Position numbers and translations under genes: made by a program
The notes under the pieces: generated by a model
Database searches by the model: none
What the model saw: the letters and a program-made list of their open reading frames with translations, nothing else
Told to the model about the DNA's origin: nothing
Shown here: one piece after another, positions 47,551 through 54,783 of the stretch
Layout of the letters: every line of letters starts with the position of its first letter
How positions within the stretch are numbered: the stretch's first letter is position 1
Assembly: GCA_003162415.1 (NCBI GenBank)
Contig: PMOL01000016.1
Span: 106,095 to 170,094 of the forward strand
Reading direction: 5' to 3'
Source of the DNA: Candidatus Dormiibacterota bacterium
GTDB lineage: Bacteria; Chloroflexota; Dormibacteria; Aeolococcales; Aeolococcaceae
DNA length: 64,000 nucleotides

Positions 47551-47612
47551 TTGAGGGAGAGGGATTCGAACCCCCGGGGGCTTGGCGACCCCGCGGATTT
47601 CAAGTTCGTACC
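47551..47612 (-). other. 3' half of tRNA-Ser(UGA): attachment-site scar S3
   Basis: Minus strand CTTGAAATCCGCGGGG (anticodon UGA at 47600-47602), variable arm GTCGCCAAGCCCCC and GGGGGTTCGAATCCCTCTCCCTC. Close to S1 in the variable arm. The acceptor end lacks the usual GCCA at that place; a second GGCGGAGAG precedes it. CGGTGTCAG / AGGGTGTCAG repeats lie at about 47715-47734. Otherwise no gene from 47522 to 47853. Confidence 0.7.
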
Positions 47613-47712
47613 GTGCGACTCCGGTGCTGGTCGCGGACGTCCGCAGCGTATTCAGAATTCGGCGTTCACATAGGGATTCCGTCCGCCGGAGTTCGGATCT
47701 GACCGCGCCATA

Positions 47713-47737
47713 CGGTGTCAGTTAGGGTGTCAGTCGG
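47713..47737 (+). repeat. Paired GGTGTCAG repeat (S3)
   Basis: ACGGTGTCAGTTAGGGTGTCAG has two GGTGTCAG units 12 bp apart, about 110 bp from the S3 anticodon, matching the S2 and orphan pairs. Confidence 0.5.
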
Positions 47738-47853
47738 CTCAAGGCAGAAGAGGCTCGTGTGGCCGAGCGTTCGCTCGCTCCGCTGGAGAGTCGGTCACCG
47801 ATTGTGCACATCGAACTGGGATGGCGCGGCCCGCTCCCCTTCTTGGGGATCTG

Positions 47854-49203
47854 CTACGGCTGCGGGAGTTCCACGTTCATCCCGTAGACGGTGATCTCCC
47901 AGGTCGTTCCCGCGTCAGCCTTGATCATCAGGGAGATCGGCACCCCGGGCTTGGCCCCTTCGCCGTACCCGCCGCTAATTGCGGGCACCTCGCACGACTC
48001 TGTCGTGTATGTCGAACTATCGGATCCGATGATCTCGAGCGATCCAGGGCCGGAACAGCTGACGACGCTGCGCAAGTACAGCGTAGTCGGGGTGAAAGTC
48101 GGCAGCGTGACAGAGCCCCTGCCATGGGTGTCGGGAATGAGTGTGGTCTCGCCAGGGTCGTACCCGGGGTGCGGCGACGGCGGTGCGCCCTCGTAAGGCG
48201 GCGGTGCGCCCCCGCTGTACTGCATCACGCGGAGTTCCCACGCAGTCGATGCTGTCGTCTCCACGCGCAGGGAAAAGGGTTTCCCTGTGATCTGATCCTG
48301 GGGTACCAGAAGGCCGTTGATGCCAGGCGAGACGCAGCTCTCGGATGTGAAGTGCACTGAACCGTCGGACGAGAGGATGTCGATCGATCCGGTTCCGAGG
48401 CACGCATATTCAATCCAGTACGGCTTGGTCGGGGTGAAGGTCGGCAGCGACGCTGACCCGTCGGCGTAGGTATCACCGACCAAGAGAGGTAGGACGGACG
48501 CCGGCAGGACGGGAGTCAGGGTCGGAAAGTTCTCGGGAACCTGACTTTCTGCGACGAGCAGCTCCCATCGCACCGACGACCCGGTCACGACGTCCAGGGT
48601 CAACGGTGCGCCGGTTGCCACGGCATCCAATGCGACCGTGGTCGCACCTCGGGACCTTGAGCAGGGTTGGAGATCCGCCTTGACCGCATGGTTGGTCGAC
48701 TGGATCTTCAGCTGCCCGCTCCCAATGCAGTCGTACTGGATGTACAACACCTTTGCGTCGGTCAGGAAGGTGGGAAGCATCGTATTGCCCGTGCCCCGCG
48801 TGATCGGCACCACGATCCGCGCTGATGCGGGAAACCCAGAGATACCCGTGACGGGCATTGCGGCAAGCTGGGTAGCCGGCGCAGGTGCCGTCGAGTGGAC
48901 GTGACCGCTGAGCTCGAGCCCAAACATTGCAACCGCCACCGCGACAACCGCGATGCCGACTGTCCCCGCCAATCGATTGAGAGCTCTGCGATGAGGACGA
49001 TCGGTCGCAGGAGCGAAGGTGGTCAGCCGCGCTGGTGAATTCGTAGCTTCGATGCGCTCGTCCTTGGACGCGGCCGCCCGAACGACAGGCGACGAGAGTG
49101 TTTCGGCTCCCGTTCGGGCGCGCGCGATCAGGCCGTCCGGGAGCGGGCGCTTCAAGGCTGTCAGCCGCTCACTCAACGATTCCGACAACTGCGGTGCCGT
49201 CAT
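47854..49203 (-). CDS. Anti-sigma-factor-like membrane protein with repeated ectodomain
   Basis: A 449-aa protein: cytosolic N-terminus (about 1-75), one transmembrane helix (TVGIAVVAVAVAMFGLEL) and an outer part made of three similar units of about 105 residues, each with a LPTF-TPT or similar start, an aromatic-Cys strand (YIQYDCIGSG, YWIEYACLGTG, YLRSVVSCSGPG), an acidic-Cys turn (ESC) and W-E strand. It overlaps the sigma gene by 4 bp (ATGA), so regulation of that sigma factor is likely. No classical zinc anti-sigma motif is visible. Confidence 0.68.
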   Translation of the reverse strand: MTAPQLSESLSERLTALKRPLPDGLIARARTGAETLSSPVVRAAASKDERIEATNSPARLTTFAPATDRPHRRALNRLAGTVGIAVVAVAVAMFGLELSGHVHSTAPAPATQLAAMPVTGISGFPASARIVVPITRGTGNTMLPTFLTDAKVLYIQYDCIGSGQLKIQSTNHAVKADLQPCSRSRGATTVALDAVATGAPLTLDVVTGSSVRWELLVAESQVPENFPTLTPVLPASVLPLLVGDTYADGSASLPTFTPTKPYWIEYACLGTGSIDILSSDGSVHFTSESCVSPGINGLLVPQDQITGKPFSLRVETTASTAWELRVMQYSGGAPPPYEGAPPSPHPGYDPGETTLIPDTHGRGSVTLPTFTPTTLYLRSVVSCSGPGSLEIIGSDSSTYTTESCEVPAISGGYGEGAKPGVPISLMIKADAGTTWEITVYGMNVELPQP

Positions 49204-49769
49204 GGACTCTCCTCCAGCAACTTCTGCCGCAACGCCATCAGCGCCCGGTGTGTGGCGACCGCCGCGGCGCCCGATGAGATGCCCAGCGCGCCCGCCACCC
49301 CTGCGTAGTCGAGATCAGCGCCGAACCGCAACGCGAGCATCGAGCGTTGGCGGGGCGTGAGCATGCGTATCGCTTCAAGGAGCCGATCGTCGCCGATCCC
49401 CCGCGGTATATCGTCGTTGCCCGCCGATCCAGGGCGTAGCCGGACGAGCCGTTCCCACAGGCGCTGCTGGCGCGCGGCAGCTCGTCCTGCATCTCGCGCG
49501 ACGTTGACGACAATCCGCCATAGCCATGCCTCGACCTGACCCTTCCGGCAGTCGAAGCGTGGCAACCCGCGGAGAGCACGCTCAAGGGCCGACTGCGCTA
49601 AATCCTCGGCCTCGAGGTCGCTGCCCGCCACCATGGTTGCGAACTGATAAACGCGGGCGGCGTAACGCTCGCAGAGTTCGCTGGCCGAAAGCGACATCGC
49701 ACTGTCACTTGGCGATGCTCCGTCGGAAGCCACTGAAGCAACGGTCGCGGAGGTGGTCATGAGATACAT
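49200..49769 (-). CDS. ECF-type RNA polymerase sigma factor
   Basis: A 189-aa sigma-70-family protein. Region 2 is ARVYQFATMVAGSDLEAEDLAQ...VEAWLWRIVVNVARD and region 4 is LTPRQRSMLALRFGADLDYAGVAGALGISSGAA. Starts at ATG 49769 (ATG 49760 is the alternative). The membrane protein immediately downstream likely holds it inactive until an envelope signal. Confidence 0.86.
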   Translation of the reverse strand: MYLMTTSATVASVASDGASPSDSAMSLSASELCERYAARVYQFATMVAGSDLEAEDLAQSALERALRGLPRFDCRKGQVEAWLWRIVVNVARDAGRAAARQQRLWERLVRLRPGSAGNDDIPRGIGDDRLLEAIRMLTPRQRSMLALRFGADLDYAGVAGALGISSGAAAVATHRALMALRQKLLEESP

Positions 49770-49907
49770 ACGCTCGAAGTGCCAGCAATCATTACAAGGG
49801 CCGCCTCAGGCTGGAGGACGCCCTCAGGTCACTTCCCGTGGTGTCCTCACCTCGCCAAGGTGCCCGGCTCCTTGAGCACGTATGCGCCTGGGAGTGGCTG
49901 CTCAAGC

Positions 49908-49929
49908 ACATTCGCGGATGCTGCCATGG
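49908..49929 (+). repeat. Array repeat copy 0
   Basis: ACATTCGCGGATGCTGCC; the SGCC-TG end is one base shorter. It lies 38 bp beyond the stop end of the PPIase-like gene. Confidence 0.6.
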
Positions 49930-49966
49930 AGTGCTCACCAGTCCCTCGGCTACGAAAGGAGGTTCC

Positions 49967-50929
49967 TCACGTTGACGCTTTCGCCGTCGACGTTGCAGTT
50001 GGGCGCGGACTAGCCACGGACGGAGTGGGGCTGAGCAATGTGCACGGGTTGCCACCGGCGTTCGGCAGCGATACCTCGATATCGTTCGCCTTGCAGAGCC
50101 TGTCAAGTGCCGTGAACGAGGCCTCCTTGAACCATTCGGGCCGGTCCATGACGCTGTACGGAGTACCCGCGTAGATCAGGATGTGACGGACGCCCCAGCC
50201 CTTTGCGCTCTTTGAATACACCATGAGGATGTCGTAGCCGCCGGCGTCATGAACCGGCGTCCTGGTGTACGAGCCGACCGGCGTTGACTCGACTGCGGTC
50301 GCGAAGGCCGGGTCGTATGTCTTGAGCTGGCTCGCGGTGAGGACGCCCAGGTCGCCACCCTTGGCCGCTGTTCCCGTCGACCCTGAGTCGTCCGAATAGA
50401 GCTTTGCGGTGGCGCTGAAATTCGCCCCTTTCGCGAGGAGGGACTCGACCATGGGGGCGCGTTGCTCCGCGAAGACATTCTCGACGCGCTGCTCGTTGAG
50501 GTTCGAGCTGATCTCGTCCTCGAGCTGCGCTATCGACCCTCCGGCGCCGGCGAGCTCGGTTTCCAGCGCGCTCATGCCGCCCGCCTGCTGGGCGTCGATC
50601 GCGACCTCCGCCGCGACCTCCTTGGGCGTCGCTTCGATGCCGAGAAGCGTTGCCTTTTCGCGAATCACCGTGTCGAGGATCAGGCTGCGCAGGATCGCGG
50701 TGCGGACCGACGTGACCTGGGCGCCACCCCCGCAGCTCCCACCTCCCTGCTCGATGCTGACGCAGGCGCTCTGATAGCGGACATTAAACTGCGAAAGCGT
50801 GATGGCGTCAGGACCGACCCGCGCGATCGCCGGCGATGGCGTCGAGGCGGACGGCTTGCTCGAACTGCACGCCACCAGGGAAGTTGCGCAGGCCACCGCG
50901 ATCACCACCCCGCCCCCTCTATGGAACAT
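49967..50929 (-). CDS. PrsA/SurA-like parvulin peptidyl-prolyl isomerase lipoprotein
   Basis: A 320-aa lipoprotein from ATG 50929 with lipobox SLVAC (Cys21). A SurA-N-like helical chaperone region (LRSLILDTVIREKATLLGIEATPKEV) precedes a parvulin-like segment with KGGDLGVLTASQLKTYDPAF and VGSYTRTPVHDAGGYDIL. The short HilY-like VRHILIYA strand comes after rather than before it, so the isomerase domain may be permuted or degenerate. Likely helps fold exported proteins. Bounded by repeat copies 0 and 1. Confidence 0.75.
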   Translation of the reverse strand: MFHRGGGVVIAVACATSLVACSSSKPSASTPSPAIARVGPDAITLSQFNVRYQSACVSIEQGGGSCGGGAQVTSVRTAILRSLILDTVIREKATLLGIEATPKEVAAEVAIDAQQAGGMSALETELAGAGGSIAQLEDEISSNLNEQRVENVFAEQRAPMVESLLAKGANFSATAKLYSDDSGSTGTAAKGGDLGVLTASQLKTYDPAFATAVESTPVGSYTRTPVHDAGGYDILMVYSKSAKGWGVRHILIYAGTPYSVMDRPEWFKEASFTALDRLCKANDIEVSLPNAGGNPCTLLSPTPSVASPRPTATSTAKAST

Positions 50930-51032
50930 CCTCGGGTCAGTGTATCCCGGGCAGGCGTGGGCCGATCCCGACGAGTACAGTGACCGCAACCTAGCGCCGT
51001 TGGGAACAGTCGCTAAGGTTGCCCGCTGGCGA

Positions 51033-51053
51033 CATTAACGAATGCTGGCGTGG
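51033..51053 (+). repeat. Array repeat copy 1
   Basis: ACATTAACGAATGCTGGCGTG, 53 bp upstream of the next gene. Confidence 0.6.
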
Positions 51054-51105
51054 CGGACCAACGCGTCGCTCCGGCGCGACAGGAATCATCGTTTACGATC
51101 GAGCT

Positions 51106-51423
51106 ATGTCTGACGAGTGGTTCGGGGCCCGTTGCATCTTTCGCCACGCCGACCGGGGGGCGTATGAGGAACGTGTGACTATTTGGAGGGCCGCCAGCTT
51201 CGACGAGGCTGTTGCTTCTGCGGAGGCAGAAGCCGCAGCGTATGCGGGCCATCTCGACAATGTTGAGTTCACAGGCCTTACCCAGGCCTTTCATATGTTC
51301 GAAGCTCCCGCGTCCGGGGCGGAGGTGTTTTCGCTCATGCGCGACAGCGAACTGGACCCGGACGCGTACTTGAATCGGTTTTTCGACACGGGCACGGAAA
51401 GGCAACAGATCGTCCCGAGCTGA
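51106..51423 (+). CDS. Small cytosolic protein, DUF4288-like
   Basis: A 105-aa protein from ATG 51106. WFGARCIFRH at the start, YEERVTIWRAASFDEAVASAEAEA in the middle and LTQAFHMFE recall DUF4288-type proteins, which are small, single-domain and of unknown role. No signal or membrane helix. It lies alone between repeat copies 1 and 2. Confidence 0.65.
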   Translation: MSDEWFGARCIFRHADRGAYEERVTIWRAASFDEAVASAEAEAAAYAGHLDNVEFTGLTQAFHMFEAPASGAEVFSLMRDSELDPDAYLNRFFDTGTERQQIVPS

Positions 51424-51456
51424 ACCCTCATGGGCAGACGCCGGGTGCCTCCGGGT

Positions 51457-51477
51457 ACATCGGCGGATGCTCGCCTG
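51457..51477 (+). repeat. Array repeat copy 2
   Basis: ACATCGGCGGATGCTCGCCTG. This copy can fold: GGTACA...GGCG-GATGCT-CGCC...TGTACC. Confidence 0.65.
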
Positions 51478-51520
51478 TACCGGGCGAATATCCCTTGGCC
51501 GAGGACCTACAATGGGCTAG

Positions 51521-51565
51521 CCGGCCCTCCCGAACTGGCTTCGGCCAGAAGGTGGCCGGCCTTTT
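51521..51565 (+). terminator. Strong hairpin with T-run inside the array
   Basis: AGCCGGCC near 51521 pairs with GGCCGGCC near 51554, with a nested CTGG-CTTCGG-CCAG, and CTTTTC follows. It is the only feature between repeat copies 2 and 3 and would terminate the 105-aa gene upstream. Confidence 0.6.
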
Positions 51566-51595
51566 CATGTCCGGGCAAATTCTTGCCCTCGAGGT

Positions 51596-51616
51596 ACATT
51601 GCGGGATGCTCGCCTG
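51596..51616 (+). repeat. Array repeat copy 3
   Basis: ACATTGCGGGATGCTCGCCTG, two bases before the end of the opposing membrane protein gene. Confidence 0.65.
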
Positions 51617-51618
51617 AG

Positions 51619-52188
51619 CTACGGTGGCCTTGTGCGGCTACCTCTGGTGAGGTGCTCAGTGCCCCAGTGAAAAGGCCGAGCGGCTGGGTGTTCTACCCGC
51701 GGGTGAGGTGCGACCGCTCGTGCCAGAAGCAGCAGCACCGCAGCGGCGGCCACACCGAAGAGGATGAGCGCCCACAAGGGATACGTGGTCTGCCACGAGC
51801 AGATGTGGGTCAACAAAACCTCTTGCCGGTCGCAGAAGCTCACGAATTGGGCCATTGCGATGCCGACCCCGACCCCGGCGGGCAACGATGCCAAGCGGAG
51901 GGCGATCGCCACTCTCGACCTTGTCGCCGCGGAAAGTGGAGTCCGGACGATCCGCGAAAACAGAAATACCCCCACCGCGACTGCTGCGCCAGCCAGCGCG
52001 CACAGCCTCCAGGAGAAACGCGGTTGGGTGAGCGCCTGCCCCGGAAAGTACAAGCACGCGGTCCCACCGCCTCGAGGATCAGCAGACGTCGTGCACCACG
52101 GCTCGGTCATCAGGAACATCCCAACACCCACCACAACCCCGACGGGCACCGACGCCAGTCTCGTGACGGTCGCGATACTCTGCCTCAT
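51619..52188 (-). CDS. Membrane protein with internal duplication
   Basis: A 189-aa protein from ATG 52188 with four transmembrane helices in two similar halves: TRLASVPVGVVVGVGMFL with a WCTTS loop and LRLASLPAGVGVGIAMAQ with an FCDRQ loop. Each half thus has a Gly-rich helix, a cysteine-containing loop and a second helix. Unknown function. The frame is open upstream, through repeat copy 4, to 52269. Confidence 0.65.
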   Translation of the reverse strand: MRQSIATVTRLASVPVGVVVGVGMFLMTEPWCTTSADPRGGGTACLYFPGQALTQPRFSWRLCALAGAAVAVGVFLFSRIVRTPLSAATRSRVAIALRLASLPAGVGVGIAMAQFVSFCDRQEVLLTHICSWQTTYPLWALILFGVAAAAVLLLLARAVAPHPRVEHPAARPFHWGTEHLTRGSRTRPP

Positions 52189-52230
52189 GACGCGGAATCC
52201 TACTGCGTTGCTGGTTGTGGAACTCAAGAG

Positions 52231-52251
52231 ACATTGGCGGACCCTCGCCTG
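52231..52251 (+). repeat. Array repeat copy 4
   Basis: ACATTGGCGGACCCTCGCCTG, followed by a GGCGATGGTCGCC hairpin that copy 6 partly shares. It lies between divergent genes. Confidence 0.6.
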
Positions 52252-52298
52252 GGCGATGGTCGCCTTCATTGGGGCGGGGGGACGGGCATACTGCCTTC

Positions 52299-52847
52299 AT
52301 GTGGAACCGCCAGCTCGGCGTTCGGGGATTCACGGTTTTCGCGCTCGTGCTGACCGTCGCCGGGTGCTCGTCAGCTCCCCTGCCATCTCCGGCGTCCAGG
52401 GCCGCAATGGGACTTCAAGCTGATGGCATGATCGCTCCCTGTCGTTCTGTCGACGTGGAGGTCACGACAACAGCAACCCCGATCGTCCCTCCCAATACGG
52501 CCGCGATGCAGATCACGGTTACGTTGCTAAACCGAATGGACTTCGCCTGCGCTCTCACTAAGCTCGGATGCCCGCACAGTGATCTTTACGCGGAGGTGAT
52601 CAATGCAGTCGGCGCTGCGGTGTGGACGTCGGGCTACGCCGTTGGCTGTCCACCTCAGTACCGTCTAGCGCCTACCACCGTCGCGTCGCATTCATTAGTC
52701 AAAGCGACCGAGGTGTGGAACCTCTCTGACTGCGGGCCGGCCTACGGCTGCGCTGCGACCCCCGCCGCGGCTGGGGTGTACCGGGCACGGGGGATATCCG
52801 AGAGCCTCGGCGTCAGCAGCGAGAGTGCGTCATTCACGGTGTCATAG
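52299..52847 (+). CDS. Lipoprotein, unknown function
   Basis: A 182-aa protein from ATG 52299 with lipobox LTVAGC. The mature part is a single beta-rich domain (VEVTTTATPIVPPNTAAMQITVTLLNRMDFACAL in two strands) with six cysteines, probably disulfide bonded outside the cell. No recognised family. Between repeat copies 4 and 5. Confidence 0.65.
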   Translation: MWNRQLGVRGFTVFALVLTVAGCSSAPLPSPASRAAMGLQADGMIAPCRSVDVEVTTTATPIVPPNTAAMQITVTLLNRMDFACALTKLGCPHSDLYAEVINAVGAAVWTSGYAVGCPPQYRLAPTTVASHSLVKATEVWNLSDCGPAYGCAATPAAAGVYRARGISESLGVSSESASFTVS

Positions 52848-52862
52848 GCCCCGGACCAGCCT

Positions 52863-52890
52863 AGGCGGTTTAGCGCTGAGCGAACCGCCT
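52863..52890. terminator. Hairpin next to repeat copy 5
   Basis: AGGCGGTT (52863-52870) pairs with AACCGCCT (52883-52890), eight base pairs with a 12-nt loop, between convergent genes and directly upstream of GGGTACATT of copy 5. Confidence 0.6.
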
Positions 52891-52894
52891 GGGT

Positions 52895-52915
52895 ACATTA
52901 GCGAATGCTGGCCTG
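52895..52915 (+). repeat. Array repeat copy 5
   Basis: ACATTAGCGAATGCTGGCCTG, preceded by GGGT and a hairpin. Confidence 0.65.
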
Positions 52916-52947
52916 CCTGAGGGTCCTGGCGATAGGCGGGAATCGTT

Positions 52948-53376
52948 TTAGGCTGGAGGCTCAGCTGGGAGCGTTCCCGATGCGGCACTCCAGCGATTTG
53001 CATTTGGCAGGAGGTCAGTGATGCCCACGGCCCTCGCCGCGCCGCCGGCGGTGACGATCACCCGTATACCCGGCTGATAGTCAAACAGGATCTGCCGGCA
53101 CCGACCGCACGGAGCCAGGATGCCGCGTTCACCATCCGCGACGGCGACGATGATTTCCAGCCGCTCCAATCCCTCTGACGCAGCCATGCCAAGAACAACC
53201 AGTTCGGCACAAGGCCCACCGGTGAAGTGGTAGACGTTCATCCCGGCCACGACCCGTCCGTCTGTCGCGCGAGCTGCCGCGGCCACCGTGTTGGCGCGTC
53301 CGTTGCCGCGCTGCCTAACGAGATCTACCGCGCGCTGCACAAGCGCAAGATCCGGTGCGTCGAGTTCGTCGTTCAC
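52948..53376 (-). CDS. Cytidine deaminase-like enzyme
   Basis: A 142-aa zinc deaminase from GTG 53376. The zinc and catalytic residues are C56 and E58 in PCAELVVLG and C90/C93 in LAPCGRCRQ, as in cytidine deaminases and blasticidin-S deaminase. It would salvage or detoxify cytidine-type nucleosides; substrate not decidable. The in-frame extension upstream to 53658 is low-complexity and crosses repeat copy 6. Between copies 5 and 6. Confidence 0.85.
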   Translation of the reverse strand: MNDELDAPDLALVQRAVDLVRQRGNGRANTVAAAARATDGRVVAGMNVYHFTGGPCAELVVLGMAASEGLERLEIIVAVADGERGILAPCGRCRQILFDYQPGIRVIVTAGGAARAVGITDLLPNANRWSAASGTLPAEPPA

Positions 53377-53449
53377 GGGCCGATTCTGAGCGAAGCCCGG
53401 TCGCGGACGTCTGCCAGGGGCAACCGAGGCGCGAGGATCCTTTCGAGGG

Positions 53450-53470
53450 ACATTGGCGGATCCTGGCCTG
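53450..53470 (+). repeat. Array repeat copy 6
   Basis: ACATTGGCGGATCCTGGCCTG, sharing the following GCGATGGTCGCCTT with copy 4. Confidence 0.65.
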
Positions 53471-53533
53471 TGCGATGGTCGCCTTGGCAACGATATATTT
53501 GACGCATCAGGTGCCGGTGTAGACTCCTCGGCC

Positions 53534-53743
53534 ATGAAAGGTGGTGAGCCGAGCGCCGAAAACTGTTGCTCTTGGTGCGGCAAGCCTGTGCAGCAGGTGA
53601 AAACGCTGATTGCCGGGGCGGGTGGCTTCATTTGCGATGGATGCGTCGCCATGTGCAACGACGTTCTGGCGGCCGAGGGCGGTAAGCGGCGGGGATGGCT
53701 GCGGCGAAAAGCCCAATGGACTGGCTATAAGCCGCTAGCCTGA
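53534..53743 (+). CDS. Stand-alone ClpX-type C4 zinc-binding domain
   Basis: A 69-aa protein from ATG 53534. Residues 11-37 are CCSWCGKPVQQVKTLIAG followed by FICDGCVAMC, the zinc domain that in ClpX recruits substrates and adaptors; no ATPase follows. A short basic tail completes it. It might act as an adaptor or decoy for ClpXP, but this is only inferred. Between repeat copies 6 and 7. Confidence 0.78.
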   Translation: MKGGEPSAENCCSWCGKPVQQVKTLIAGAGGFICDGCVAMCNDVLAAEGGKRRGWLRRKAQWTGYKPLA

Positions 53744-53805
53744 CGAACGGTGCGAGGACAGCATCTCCAACGGTCCGGCCCTGGACGGTCTACGATCTGG
53801 TCACC

Positions 53806-53928
53806 ATGGTCGAAATCGCGGCACCCGTGGGCCTTGTGATCCTCTACCTCGCCGTGCTCGGTGGCCTGGGCTGGCTTGCCCTTCGCCGGATTGCCCGCTT
53901 CCATCGCTGGCTGCATCGACGCCCCTAA
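53806..53928 (+). CDS. 40-aa membrane micro-protein
   Basis: ATG 53806 opens a 40-residue frame: MVEIAAPVG, one hydrophobic helix (LVILYLAVLGGLGWLAL) and a basic tail ending RRP. Positive-inside charge and codon use look genuine. Shares its unit with the ClpX-type zinc protein. Confidence 0.55.
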   Translation: MVEIAAPVGLVILYLAVLGGLGWLALRRIARFHRWLHRRP

Positions 53929-53958
53929 CCGCGTCGTCGCGCCGATCTCTTCCTGGGT

Positions 53959-53979
53959 ACATTCACGGATGCTCGCCTG
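53959..53979 (+). repeat. Array repeat copy 7
   Basis: ACATTCACGGATGCTCGCCTG, preceded by GGGT, 30 bp after the micro-protein stop. Confidence 0.7.
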
Positions 53980-54160
53980 GAGAGTGGTCCCATACCTCGC
54001 CACCGAGACCGGGACCCGGCACACCGACCCATCGTGATCGGCCGCTTACGAACTGTGACGCCGTTCCTCCGCCTGCATGCCACGCTGACCGCTGTGGAAG
54101 AGGTTCGCGTTGTCGCTGCGATTCTCCTGGTCTCGGTTGCGCTCTACAGGGGGTTGTGGG

Positions 54161-54331
54161 TCAGTTTGAATCCGGCCCTGGGGTCTTCGGCATCAGCACG
54201 GCGGTGTGGACGGGCGGCGGTCCCGCCGTTGTTGTCGAAGACGACTCCCCGAAAACACCCAAGAAACCGACTCCGAACGCCACAGTAATGACCAGCAGGG
54301 TGACGATCACGCCGCCGATCAAGATCCGCAT
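54161..54331 (-). CDS. 56-aa exported or anchored micro-protein
   Basis: ATG 54331 follows AAGGAATGAG, a good ribosome site. The protein starts MRILIGGVIVTLLVITVAFG (one membrane segment) and ends in a Thr/Pro-rich tail. An 84-aa frame on the other strand (54034-54288) overlaps it but lacks these features. Between repeat copies 7 and 8. Confidence 0.6.
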   Translation of the reverse strand: MRILIGGVIVTLLVITVAFGVGFLGVFGESSSTTTAGPPPVHTAVLMPKTPGPDSN

Positions 54332-54398
54332 CTCATTCCTTGGTGAATGATCTTACAGGGGCCCCGGTCATGGATCCCGATGAACCACCGCGCTGGGT

Positions 54399-54419
54399 AC
54401 ATTTACGGATACTCGCCTG
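54399..54419 (+). repeat. Array repeat copy 8
   Basis: ACATTTACGGATACTCGCCTG, preceded by GGGT, 54 bp upstream of the next gene. Confidence 0.7.
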
Positions 54420-54472
54420 GGGGATGCTCCTCGCCATTGACGGCCCAGTGCGCTGATGCAATCCTCGTGGGC

Positions 54473-54730
54473 ATGCCTCACAAGTCCATCCGTACGGGCG
54501 AAGCCGACGCATACCTCGACAGCTATCCGGAGCTGCGTAAGTGGGTAAATGAGTGCGCTCGATGCCACGACCGAGGTCGGGACCCTTCGATGCCCGCCGA
54601 GATAACCAAGAGAGCATCGGGAGGGGTGATCACCAGTGCTGGAGGGCACAACCTTCGTCGCATGTTTCCGCGCGAGCTCGCTCTCGACGACCTCGGTCTT
54701 TGCGAAGTGTGCGCTCGTCTCACTGGTTGA
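54473..54730 (+). CDS. Small CxxC...CxxC protein
   Basis: An 85-aa protein from ATG 54473. CARC at 28-31 and CEVC at 77-80 form a zinc-ribbon-like site around LRRMFPRELALDDLGL. Similar short proteins, some flanking HNH nucleases, share the C-terminal LGLCEVC pattern; no nuclease His-Asn-His is present. Ends 10 bp before repeat copy 9. Confidence 0.65.
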   Translation: MPHKSIRTGEADAYLDSYPELRKWVNECARCHDRGRDPSMPAEITKRASGGVITSAGGHNLRRMFPRELALDDLGLCEVCARLTG

Positions 54731-54739
54731 ACTAAAGGA

Positions 54740-54760
54740 ACCTTCCCGGATGCTGGCCTG
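54740..54760 (+). repeat. Array repeat copy 9
   Basis: ACCTTCCCGGATGCTGGCCTG, the most diverged copy and the last seen on the right. Confidence 0.55.
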
Positions 54761-54783
54761 CGACACCGTTCTCACCTCTGAGG

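Larger units (their letters stand above)
49908..54760 (+). repeat. Array of ten ~22-bp repeats bounding small genes
   Basis: Ten copies of ACATTNRCGGATGCTSGCCTG, all in the plus orientation, occur 140-1130 bp apart. They lie in gaps, mostly 10-75 bp from the nearest stop or start, and the genes between them face both ways and are unrelated. Four copies are preceded by GGGT. Some copies (4 and 6) share a further 20 bp downstream that forms GGCGATGGTCGCC-type hairpins. The repeats therefore define the units, as recombination sites would in a cassette array. No integrase gene is present in this stretch. Confidence 0.7.

Noticed and set aside
54034..54288. 84-aa plus-strand gene between repeat copies 7 and 8
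   Set aside because: The overlapping minus-strand 56-aa frame has a good ribosome site, a membrane segment and sensible codon use; the plus frame ends in Arg-rich low-complexity sequence.
49908..54760. CRISPR array
   Set aside because: Repeats are 140-1130 bp apart with genes between them, imperfect, and no cas genes are present.
49908..54760. Classical integron
   Set aside because: I could not find GTTRRRY/RYYYAAC core sites forming attC, nor an IntI gene; left as a cassette-like array only.
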